In this document: positions 16,509 to 24,336 of the stretch, in pieces
Numbering within the stretch: the stretch's first letter is position 1
Layout: the number at the start of each line of letters is the position of its first letter
From: Sphingobacterium sp.
GTDB taxonomy: Bacteria > Bacteroidota > Bacteroidia > Sphingobacteriales > Sphingobacteriaceae
NCBI GenBank assembly: GCA_029239355.1
Contig: JAQZAZ010000039.1
Coordinates: 1-36,761 of the forward strand
DNA length: 36,761 bases
Direction: 5' to 3'
Translations under genes and position numbers: made by a program
The notes under the pieces: generated by a model
What the model saw: the letters and a program-made list of their open reading frames with translations, nothing else
Databases searched by the model: none
What the model was told of the DNA's origin: nothing

Positions 16509-18047
16509 TTATTCCCGTAATTTTATTTTGAGATCTTTAACTTCTTTAACATTACCACTTGGTGATACGCTATTAAGATAGTAAGAAGATTGAGAAGCAA
16601 TTCTGCTGCTTAATTTAGCGTCCCTAAAGCCAGCCTTTTTTACTTTTGATCCATTCAATACAAACATGATTGCGGGATCAGAAACAGATCCAAAATCACT
16701 TTTTATATCATCAGGCACTGAATAATCAGCCTTAATACCTTTATAATAACCACCTATATTCTGAGCGTTTTTGATTTCATACATGCTCAAATATAGATCA
16801 AATTGCCCTACTGGGATATCAAAAAAACCGACTGGTTTACCATAGGTGTAAACCTCGTTCACATTTTCTTTTGACACACCTATTATCTGTATGTCGCAAT
16901 AAGGCTTTAGTACATTGATGAGTAGCTCACTTGCTGATGCAGTCATGCTACTCACGATAAAATAAATCTTTTTTATAGTACTCAGGCCATCATTCTTTTC
17001 AAAGTAAGATATATTCGCAGGAGCACTGTAATCTATATCAAATAAAGTCAGTTCACTACCATTGATATAGATTGGTTTATTATTCTCGTCCAGAAGATTA
17101 TAATTTTTTAGTATTTCGGCCTTTCCTGCCTGCATCTGTTGATTATAATGCTCACTATACATAACTTTCCCATTTAACGAAGCTGGCGCGATTAAATTGG
17201 CCAGAAAATTTGCAGTTGCTTGATACCCACCCTGATTATATCTTAAATCAATAATCAATTCTTTTATTCTTTTCTGCTCAAATGATGCAAATACTGGAGA
17301 TAGGTATTTTTCTGAATTTAATTGAGGTGTAAAACTGTTATAAGCAATATAACCAATTTTTTTACTTTCTTGCTCCAAAACCATCGCTTTCACTACGGGA
17401 TTAGGCTCATATACGGCTGCAATCAATCGCACTTCTCTCCTTGTAGAATTGCCATTTATAATTTCAAACTTGATGAAGGAAAGGTCAATCGCTTTCTGCC
17501 ATTGCGTCAGAAATGATTGCTCGGAAACAATTGGTAATCCATTAATAGAAACAATTTGGTCTCCCCTTTTTAGACCTGCTTTGCCGCTGGGGGAATTGGG
17601 ATCAACGTATATTAATCTAACGATATTATTCGTTATCCCTATTGATAAACCAAAAGGGTTATAAAGGTTATAACTACCAGATTCTTCAGATTTTCGGGAT
17701 ACAATAGTAGAATATTTGGGGGAAGTTGGGTAAAAGGGATTATATTCATAAAGGTCAAGTGTTGCAGCAATTTTTGGATAGCGTGAGATCTCAAAAATTT
17801 CATTCTCATACATTGAAATTTCCTCTGCCTCCAGGTGGTAAAAACGCTGTGGATTGAAATGAGCAATTTCAGGTAATTGCTCATTCCATAAGTAAACTCC
17901 TTGAGCAAGTAGAAAAATGGAATCCAGATTTTCACTTATTCTTTTTTGCTGTATCGGTATTTGCGGGAGGTCGTCAGCTCTCTTATGGCATGAATGCATC
18001 ATGTTAACGACAAAAACTAATAGAATAAACCCTAATATCCTAGTCAT
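16509..18047 (-). CDS. S41 family peptidase lipoprotein with PDZ domain
   Basis: A 512-residue lipoprotein (lipobox before Cys20). An N-terminal helical region contains YLWNEQLP, a PDZ domain spans about residues 130-175 (GLKRGDQIVSINGLP), and the C-terminal-processing-protease fold follows, with LIIDLRYNQGG (265-274) and the nucleophile motif TASASE (Ser371 likely). The general-base Lys is probably Lys404 in TYGKP, or Lys393. Related Bacteroidota S41 lipoproteins cleave exported proteins. Its start is 2 bp after the stop of the long CDC-like gene, so it is the last gene of that operon and a good candidate to process the pore-forming proteins (inference). Confidence 0.9.
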   Translation of the reverse strand: MTRILGFILLVFVVNMMHSCHKRADDLPQIPIQQKRISENLDSIFLLAQGVYLWNEQLPEIAHFNPQRFYHLEAEEISMYENEIFEISRYPKIAATLDLYEYNPFYPTSPKYSTIVSRKSEESGSYNLYNPFGLSIGITNNIVRLIYVDPNSPSGKAGLKRGDQIVSINGLPIVSEQSFLTQWQKAIDLSFIKFEIINGNSTRREVRLIAAVYEPNPVVKAMVLEQESKKIGYIAYNSFTPQLNSEKYLSPVFASFEQKRIKELIIDLRYNQGGYQATANFLANLIAPASLNGKVMYSEHYNQQMQAGKAEILKNYNLLDENNKPIYINGSELTLFDIDYSAPANISYFEKNDGLSTIKKIYFIVSSMTASASELLINVLKPYCDIQIIGVSKENVNEVYTYGKPVGFFDIPVGQFDLYLSMYEIKNAQNIGGYYKGIKADYSVPDDIKSDFGSVSDPAIMFVLNGSKVKKAGFRDAKLSSRIASQSSYYLNSVSPSGNVKEVKDLKIKLRE

Positions 18048-18049
18048 CT

Positions 18050-19783
18050 TTAGTAACTCTCATTGGACCTAAGTGCATTATAATGGTCAACCACCTTTGG
18101 AAGAATATAGTAATTTTCACTGCTTTTCATATCAAAACGTGTGTAATCCCTAGAAGTACGTGCATCCGAGCCGTATTTAACATAGTAAAATACCTTTTTA
18201 TTCTCGATCAGCTTCTTAGCAGTCGGATATTTAAGCCGTAATGTGTCAACCCTTTTTCCTTCATCCCATGATCCTTTCCAATCATACGTACTTTTTGTAC
18301 CATAGCTACGCTCATACGTATATGGAACAAAAATCGGGGCGTCCTCGTAAGGGCGAGTAGCGGTGGCATCGTAGTAGAAACTCATATAAATATCCGAATC
18401 TGTAAATCTGGGGTTGCTGACGTTTTCATCCTTTTCCCATGTACTGTTCTTATACTCAATCCGTACATAAGGTTTTTCAAAGGGGCCATAGTTGATCTGA
18501 AACGGAGCTTCAACCAACTTATTGGTACTATTTAATTCTGCCAGCTGGAAGGCTATCGGAATGCCTGGGCTTGTTTTGGAATAAGTCTTATTTGCACTCA
18601 GTACCTGTATAAATCCACCAAGTCCGTTTATCAATTCAGCAGCAGTGTTATCAGTTCCGATCCCGGTATATTTAACTTTTATGGTAGCTTGATTAATGAC
18701 GGCTTTATCCTGCTCCGTCATATTTCGGTCTACACCTATAAAATTCCCTATAATTCCTATCTGTTTATAGACTGCATTAAAAAGATTTTGCATGCTGGCC
18801 CCGGATTCGATGACCATGATACCCATTCGTCCATAAGTAACACTTTTGACATAAACCGGTACCTTACCTCCAGTAATGGTATTCATATTCAGCCCAGTCG
18901 GATCAAATAACTCATTGGCTTTCGGTATATCGGTATCAACAGTAAAATTATGCTGAAAAAATTTAATCTTGATGGCTGATTTAGCTACAATTAAGTGATT
19001 CTCACCTTGCTTAATGGTATTTGTATTGATTAAAAACGCGTCAAGTCCTTTTTGGTAACCATATAAAGTTTTAAGCTCTTCGTAAACCCGAAAAGTATCC
19101 AGAGATACATCCATTGAGGCTGCACCTACTTCGCCGGGATTTACTTTTTCCAGGTCTGCAAGTGCTGCATTGACCAAAGCTATACCCGCTGTTGGCCTCG
19201 CTATAGCGGTTTTTGCTACTGCGTATCCTGATACAGGTAAAGAGGTGGAAATCGTGATCGGACGGATGCCGCTGGAAATTCCTTGTAGCATTTGTGGAGA
19301 AAAATTACCTTCTAAACTTCGACCATCTAGGATGGCTCCCGGAAAAATATTCAAAGCCATCGCCCCGTCTGCAATGGTGAACATATTTGCTTTATATTTT
19401 CTATGCAAAGTGAGTAGAACTTGACTTGGTAAAAGTGGATTGCTACCCTGGGTAATTGAATCTGGGCCAGCCTTACTCGTGCCGCCTGTACCTGCTCTTA
19501 ATCTGGGCGGATCTTCGACTCCAGCTGTCGGTGTGGAGCTGTTCGCCTTTTTTCTCGATCCGGGCACTATATTTCCTTCAGTGGGTACATTTGATTTCGA
19601 TTCTACTGTAAACCCATTGATGACAGGCGAGCTAAGCTGATCCAGCACTTGATATTTAGCTGATGTCGATGCATCAGAATCCAGATCTAATGTGGAACAG
19701 CCTACGACAGAGAACAGTAAAGAAAATACAGCAATATTATTCCAAATTCTCCTAGGGAGAATTTCTATTTTAATTATTTTCAT
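18050..19783 (-). CDS. Long CDC-like (thiol-activated cytolysin family) lipoprotein
   Basis: A 577-residue protein from ATG at 19783; an upstream GTG (19804) would add seven residues. It has a lipobox at Cys29, then a Ser/Thr/Gly/Pro-rich linker. Cytolysin-family motifs are present: NIFPGAILDG (the conserved YPGA region), VPVYVKSVTYGRMGIMVIES and TSPGIPIAFQLAEL, which match the CDC core strands. About 130 C-terminal residues beyond those found in the two short homologues could replace CDC domain 4; they are Tyr-rich and lack the cholesterol-binding undecapeptide. By analogy with CDCL systems this is the long component of a multi-protein pore. Confidence 0.85.
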   Translation of the reverse strand: MKIIKIEILPRRIWNNIAVFSLLFSVVGCSTLDLDSDASTSAKYQVLDQLSSPVINGFTVESKSNVPTEGNIVPGSRKKANSSTPTAGVEDPPRLRAGTGGTSKAGPDSITQGSNPLLPSQVLLTLHRKYKANMFTIADGAMALNIFPGAILDGRSLEGNFSPQMLQGISSGIRPITISTSLPVSGYAVAKTAIARPTAGIALVNAALADLEKVNPGEVGAASMDVSLDTFRVYEELKTLYGYQKGLDAFLINTNTIKQGENHLIVAKSAIKIKFFQHNFTVDTDIPKANELFDPTGLNMNTITGGKVPVYVKSVTYGRMGIMVIESGASMQNLFNAVYKQIGIIGNFIGVDRNMTEQDKAVINQATIKVKYTGIGTDNTAAELINGLGGFIQVLSANKTYSKTSPGIPIAFQLAELNSTNKLVEAPFQINYGPFEKPYVRIEYKNSTWEKDENVSNPRFTDSDIYMSFYYDATATRPYEDAPIFVPYTYERSYGTKSTYDWKGSWDEGKRVDTLRLKYPTAKKLIENKKVFYYVKYGSDARTSRDYTRFDMKSSENYYILPKVVDHYNALRSNESY

Positions 19784-19815
19784 CAATTTTTTTATGAGAA
19801 TCACAAATTAATAAC

Positions 19816-20808
19816 TTATTCCGTGGTAGTTCCCCGCGGGATTCCACTACTCAACTGCCATTTACGTGTACGTTTATACTTAAGTACTCCCTTGTCATCA
19901 TAAATGGTATAACTGGCGATTGCCTCGTCGTCTTGTATATTATAAGCGGTTATCTTTACTGAATAATCGGCAGGTATATTATTTGAATTTTTAAGATCGT
20001 CTTGCCAAACAATTTCTTTTTTACCTGCCCAAACATCTTCTACGCTTGTAACGATCTGTACACGCGAAACAAGGCCATCAATTCGAAATCCCATTGCTTC
20101 ATAATTATTGATCGGAATATATTGCCCTCCTGTACTAGGATAATATGCTGATGGCGCATCAATATCTTTGGTATAGCGGATCGAGAAATCCCTTTCATAG
20201 CAAACTAACTGTGTGCCACGCTGTCCCAATCCCATGTGACCACCACCTTTGTTTAGATCGTACTCTGTTCCTTCCCTTACTAATAATGTGTTTTGATACC
20301 ACTGCACTAGTGCACCGTTAAAATCCCTATATGTCCAATCCTCCGGCTTTTCAACTTTATACTTTTTGGTATAGAATTTTTTTGTATCCAGGTTGATATT
20401 GGCCAGCAATTGAACATGTTTATCCTGTTTATCCATCTCGTCCTGAACAAGCCTTAACGAAAATGTTGCATCGTTGATACTGATATACTTACTTGGAGAT
20501 ACCAGATATGTCAATACCTTATTAGCTGTTGCTGGAATTTCTGTTGCATCTATGGTCGGGCAGACCTCTGCGAAAACCGTCTTGCCTTCTTTGTTGTCGA
20601 CTCGGATTTCCAACTTATTGTTCAATGTACTAACTGCATAATACTGGTTGCCTAGACTGTCCTTTATCGCAGTTGTCCGCCATTTCTCATTTTTCTTTTC
20701 GGGTTCAATTCTCTCAGGTGTATCTTTCCCACAGGAGAATATCATCGCAGTGAATAAAAAGAATACACTTACTGCCACAGCACCTTTATAACTTCTTTTA
20801 ATTTTCAT
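19816..20808 (-). CDS. Lipoprotein inside the CDC-like operon, candidate self-protection factor
   Basis: A 330-residue lipoprotein (Cys26 after LFTAMIFS). No CDC motif is present: the SVTYGR and PGA signatures are absent. It contains a Gly-rich stretch (DLNKGGGHMGLGQRGTQL) and beta-rich segments, and I do not recognise a family. It lies between the second short and the long CDC-like genes with gaps of 12 and 11 bp. In Bacteroides CDCL systems a surface lipoprotein of the producer blocks pore formation, so this gene is the obvious candidate here, but it could instead be a structural partner or adhesin. Confidence 0.75.
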   Translation of the reverse strand: MKIKRSYKGAVAVSVFFLFTAMIFSCGKDTPERIEPEKKNEKWRTTAIKDSLGNQYYAVSTLNNKLEIRVDNKEGKTVFAEVCPTIDATEIPATANKVLTYLVSPSKYISINDATFSLRLVQDEMDKQDKHVQLLANINLDTKKFYTKKYKVEKPEDWTYRDFNGALVQWYQNTLLVREGTEYDLNKGGGHMGLGQRGTQLVCYERDFSIRYTKDIDAPSAYYPSTGGQYIPINNYEAMGFRIDGLVSRVQIVTSVEDVWAGKKEIVWQDDLKNSNNIPADYSVKITAYNIQDDEAIASYTIYDDKGVLKYKRTRKWQLSSGIPRGTTTE

Positions 20809-20820
20809 AATCGAATGTCG

Positions 20821-21996
20821 TTAAAAATCTATCTTAAACGTTGTTTTAAACTTGGAATTATCTTTTAGATATTTTGCCGTGTAAAAAATCGGCACCCCCG
20901 GATCGCTTGCCGTAAATGTCCCTACGTTCTGAGAAATAAAATCTGAAACACCTTCGGGGTTCGGATTGATCAATAACTGGATCACATTATTCCCCATGGT
21001 ACTTCCCAGCAGATAAATTGTTATACGGCAGTCTGCAAAAAGCGTTTTTTCTTCCTGTGTATATGACTCCGTCGATTTCTTCAGAATCTTCTTGACCACT
21101 TTTTCGAATACGCTCTTCATCTGAGAACTGAAGTTATTTGATTCCAGGACTAGTAAACCAAACCTTCCATAAGTTACAGAATTTATGTAAACTGGAGAAA
21201 GACCATTGAAAACATTTGGCGGAATAGCTGACATATCTATGAGCTCGCCTGCAACCGGATCGGACATATTGTAGGTAAAATTCTCAACCGTATAGCTCGC
21301 CATAAGTTTTGTTGAATAGTATTCACCACTAGAATTATAGTCAAACGACGAATTTGTGGATGAGAATAATTTACTCTGGTTCACATTATATCCAAATGCA
21401 AATTTCACCTCGCTATAGTTAGAAAAAGCCGCCATGTAATCCGAATAATTTATAATATTCGTACCTAAAAAATCTGGGGCCATAAGCGCATTCCTTAAAA
21501 AGATACGACTGTTCGAAAGACTTGGCGAGCTAATTGTCCCAATGGACAGGCTCGACGGAAAAGAGAGGTCAACACTTATCGGGGCACGCTGGTAGTCGGA
21601 AAAGGTAGCGAACTCATCGGAGGCGATCGACGCCGCCCGCAGAAGCGATCCAGGATAAATAAAGCTTGCATTTCCCGGAGTAATCACCATCCTGTCCGAT
21701 TCATAAAATCCCGTTCGACCATTGCCGTTCGACCAGATACTATCTCTCAAATGTACCAGATCAAGCGATTTCCTTTTGTCCAGTATCGACTTTAGATCTG
21801 AACTTTTTCCTCCGAGTATGACCGGAGCTATGGGTTCAATCCTAAGATGGCTGAAATAATCAGACAGCTTGCCTGTTTTTTTTTGCACCGGATCGCTTCC
21901 TGTTATTGTGTCTTCTTTTTTACAGCCCAATAGCAGGATGCAGAAAGAAAAGAAAATGAGATTCTTTTTAATCATAACGGAAATTTGTTCGGTCAT
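20821..21996 (-). CDS. Short CDC-like (thiol-activated cytolysin family) lipoprotein 2
   Basis: A 391-residue lipoprotein (lipobox LLLGC, Cys25; an internal ATG at codon 8 is an equally good start). Cytolysin-family signatures are YPGSLLRA, PVYINSVTYGRFGLLVLES and SDPGVPIFYTAKYLKDN, the last very close to the PxSYxxxFLKDN strand of Gram-positive CDCs. The protein ends shortly after, so it has CDC domains 1-3 but nothing like domain 4. Its ATG shares one base with the TAA of the upstream homologue (TAATG), implying coupled translation. Likely role: pore-forming short subunit. Confidence 0.85.
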   Translation of the reverse strand: MTEQISVMIKKNLIFFSFCILLLGCKKEDTITGSDPVQKKTGKLSDYFSHLRIEPIAPVILGGKSSDLKSILDKRKSLDLVHLRDSIWSNGNGRTGFYESDRMVITPGNASFIYPGSLLRAASIASDEFATFSDYQRAPISVDLSFPSSLSIGTISSPSLSNSRIFLRNALMAPDFLGTNIINYSDYMAAFSNYSEVKFAFGYNVNQSKLFSSTNSSFDYNSSGEYYSTKLMASYTVENFTYNMSDPVAGELIDMSAIPPNVFNGLSPVYINSVTYGRFGLLVLESNNFSSQMKSVFEKVVKKILKKSTESYTQEEKTLFADCRITIYLLGSTMGNNVIQLLINPNPEGVSDFISQNVGTFTASDPGVPIFYTAKYLKDNSKFKTTFKIDF

Positions 21997-23186
21997 TAAT
22001 TTGCGACATTAATTTTAAATTGATTTCTGAATGTTCCAAAATTGTCAACGTAATTTAATGTATAATACAATATCTCACCTGGGCTGTCTTTTGTAAAGCC
22101 TCCGCTCGCAGCCAAAACTTCGGCAAACCCCGGCAAACCAGTCACGATCGCCTTAACAATAGCTTCGCCTTTTGGCCCAATAAGATATACCTTCATCCTG
22201 GAGTTCTGAATAGTCGCCTTCTGCTCCTTTGTCAAACGTAAATTCAATTCTGCTGAAAATTTTGCACCCAAACTGTCTTTCGCCGAAATACCCAACATGT
22301 TTGCGGCCAGCGTGAGACCGACATTAATTGTCTTTTGCACCATTGTGTAGGAAGAATCGGATTCCATAATAAATATCCCCTTTCTTCCATAGGTAACAGA
22401 ACTAACAATAACTGGCCTTATACCATTAAAAACGGACATATTAAAATTCTCTTTCAGGAAAGGCTTTTCAATGGGAGGCTCGATGGCTACAGAAAAGTTC
22501 TCCTGTGTAAACTCGGCACGTACAATTGTTTTGAATTTCGAGTGGTCTAATGAATCAAGATAACTTGCCGTGAGAATATTTCCAAGATTAAGATTTGCCC
22601 CAAAGGATTTTTTTAATTCTTCAGACTTTCTAAATTGGCTCTGCTCATACGTAAAGGACTGGAGCTGATCGGTTCCACCATGTTCTAGGGCTGTCCGAAT
22701 ATATGCGTTTTCTGCTATCTTCCCAGGCATTACGGTTCTGAAAATGCTATCCGTTGGAAAATTTGCATACATGGTGATCGGATTCCGATAGGTAGAAGGA
22801 ATGAGTTCAGGGATGACATTATCGACATCTATCGCTTTATCTCCCCTCAATATGGCTCCCAAGTATAATTTCCTTCTTGTTTCGGGAAGTATTGCCGGAA
22901 TATCGGTTGTTTCGTAAAAAGTCGTTTTACCTGTGCCATTTGCCCAAACACTGTCGCGTAGAAAGGTAAGCGAATTCTGTTTTTTTCTGTTGACAAATCC
23001 TTTTTTTCCAAGGCTGTCAAAACTTGTTAGATTAATGACCGTTGGCTCAAAGTGGTAAGTTTTAAATCCTTCGAACTGTCCCTTGACTTCATGTCCCTCA
23101 CTGGGTACGACATCCTTCATTTTGGAACAAGAGGCCAAAAGGCCAACAACTGCCGTAAAAATAATTGGTTTTAAAATTCTTCTCAT
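21996..23186 (-). CDS. Short CDC-like (thiol-activated cytolysin family) lipoprotein 1
   Basis: A 396-residue lipoprotein (lipobox LLASC, Cys20). It has LYLGAILRG, PVIVSSVTYGRKGIFIMES and DSPGEILYYTLNYVDN in the same order and spacing as its neighbour, and shares NSLTFLRDSVWANGTGKTTFYE with it only in pattern (the neighbour reads DLVHLRDSIWSNGNGRTGFYE). The two are therefore diverged paralogues, not a recent duplication. It is the first gene of the operon. As in the neighbour, no membrane-binding domain 4 and no undecapeptide are seen. Confidence 0.85.
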   Translation of the reverse strand: MRRILKPIIFTAVVGLLASCSKMKDVVPSEGHEVKGQFEGFKTYHFEPTVINLTSFDSLGKKGFVNRKKQNSLTFLRDSVWANGTGKTTFYETTDIPAILPETRRKLYLGAILRGDKAIDVDNVIPELIPSTYRNPITMYANFPTDSIFRTVMPGKIAENAYIRTALEHGGTDQLQSFTYEQSQFRKSEELKKSFGANLNLGNILTASYLDSLDHSKFKTIVRAEFTQENFSVAIEPPIEKPFLKENFNMSVFNGIRPVIVSSVTYGRKGIFIMESDSSYTMVQKTINVGLTLAANMLGISAKDSLGAKFSAELNLRLTKEQKATIQNSRMKVYLIGPKGEAIVKAIVTGLPGFAEVLAASGGFTKDSPGEILYYTLNYVDNFGTFRNQFKINVAN

Positions 23187-23206
23187 AATTATTTGGTTAA
23201 AAAACA

Positions 23207-23230
23207 GGTGATCAGCATGTTATAATCACC
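23207..23230 (-). promoter_or_regulatory. Inverted repeat in the leader of the CDC-like operon
   Basis: GGTGAT (23207-23212) and ATCACC (23225-23230) are perfect 6-bp arms 12 bp apart, about 20-45 bp before the first start codon. It could be an operator or a leader hairpin near the translation start. Confidence 0.4.
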
Positions 23231-23447
23231 ATTAAAATTAAACACTTAACACAACAATCAGGTGTATTATAATCGTTTAACGATAAATAATGAAATTAAA
23301 TTAAACAATAAATTTTCAATTCTGAAATATTTTTAAAATACTACACATTTGTGTGTAATTTATTTAACACATAAAAGCACCCGCACACATACCTTAAAGA
23401 AATTCATTTAACACATCACATAGCTACCATAGTTTCTTTAACTAAAA

Positions 23448-23557
23448 ATTGATTTGCCATATTCTTTTGTTTATATATAGCAAAAGTATGGCTGCTACTG
23501 AGGCTATCCGAGGAAAACTAGGTGTATGTAAGCGGTATGGGAGAGATACCGAAAAGT
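23448..23557 (+). repeat. Long direct repeat, copy 2
   Basis: Same element and orientation as 16279-16393; about 50 bp at the start and 25 bp at the end are nearly identical and the middle is diverged. The hairpin CGGTAT-GGGAGAG-ATACCG (23533-23551) is unchanged. Relative to copy 1 it lacks a few bases in the T/A-rich loop. Confidence 0.85.
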
Positions 23558-23795
23558 ATGGCGAGCCGCATTTAATCAAACACAATCGAACAAAAAATGG
23601 AATTGTATCCTAAATAGTTGATACAGCTGGTTAGTAACAGTACTTACCATCAGAATAGTTTGGATAAGTGGAATTTTTAAATAAAATAAATATAATTGTT
23701 AAGAGCCTTATATTTAACAAAAAAAGCATAATGCTTTTTTTATATTTGATGTAAATCAGAAATATCCTTTCTAAGAAACAAAGAATAGCTGTACA

Positions 23796-24254
23796 ATGAT
23801 ATTTAAAGATTTTTCAGAAAATGAACTTTATCTGTTCATGAATGGCAAACTTATTTACAAGCGTTGGTTAGATACTGGTGTTTCGAAGGTTTTTGATGTG
23901 ATGGCATATGACAAATACACCCTTGCGAGTATAAAAGAGCCGAGAAACGAAAATGGATTGTTGATAGTCAAGGCTAGAATAAAGCTAGTACCTACGGAAC
24001 ACGGTGGCCGAAAATCGGGTATCATCTCAGGTTATCGACCCAATCACGTGTTTGAATATACACCAGAAGGTAAATTATGTCAGACCTATATAGGTGATAT
24101 AAATTTTGAGGGTGAAAATGTAATGCCTGGTGAAGAAAGAATTGCTACTGTTCGCTTTCTCCTTGTAAAAGAGCTAGAGCAATATTTGACAAAAGGCCGT
24201 AAATGGTGGTTACATGAAGGGCCTAATATTATTGGTGAAGCAGAAGTTTTATAA
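23796..24254 (+). CDS. EF-Tu domain-3-like protein
   Basis: A 152-residue cytoplasmic protein. The C-terminal 100 residues follow the beta-barrel pattern of elongation factor Tu domain 3: VKARIKLVPTEHGGRKSGI, SGYRPNHVFEYT, NVMPGEERIATVRFLL, and GRKWWLHEGPNIIGEAEVL at the end (EF-Tu: TEEGGRHTPF, YRPQFYFRT, MVMPGDN, REGGRTVGAG). There is no GTPase domain. The function of such stand-alone barrels in Bacteroidota is not established; binding of tRNA-like or protein partners is a guess. It is transcribed away from the CDC-like operon and ends at a strong terminator. Confidence 0.75.
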   Translation: MIFKDFSENELYLFMNGKLIYKRWLDTGVSKVFDVMAYDKYTLASIKEPRNENGLLIVKARIKLVPTEHGGRKSGIISGYRPNHVFEYTPEGKLCQTYIGDINFEGENVMPGEERIATVRFLLVKELEQYLTKGRKWWLHEGPNIIGEAEVL

Positions 24255-24289
24255 AAAAGCCTCTCCTTAAAACTAAGAAGAGGCTTTTT
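24254..24289. terminator. Bidirectional hairpin terminator
   Basis: AAAAAGCCTCT (24254-24264) pairs with AGAGGCTTTTT (24279-24289), and the stem extends inward by three more pairs past one mismatch to a 6-nt loop. The T-run on each strand fits termination from both sides, between the plus-strand EF-Tu-like gene and the convergent minus-strand gene. Confidence 0.92.
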
Positions 24290-24336
24290 CACTGGTTAAG
24301 TATCCAATAATATCGTTCAACTAGATTTACTTTAAT

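Larger units (their letters stand above)
23187..23795. other. Long intergenic region: CDC-like operon leader and repeat copy 2
   Basis: A 609-bp AT-rich gap between divergent genes. It holds a GGTGAT...ATCACC inverted repeat (23207-23230) just ahead of the CDC-like operon, ACACA-TT-TGTGT (23343-23354), a 9-bp inverted repeat TTAAAGAAA / TTTCTTTAA (23394-23402 and 23433-23441) and the direct repeat copy at 23448-23557. No canonical TAnnTTTG box could be fixed for the operon. No gene is seen. Confidence 0.5.

Noticed and set aside
16279..23557. Composite transposon carrying the CDC-like operon
   Set aside because: The flanking repeats contain no transposase or recognisable terminal inverted repeats, so only a direct-repeat relationship is claimed.
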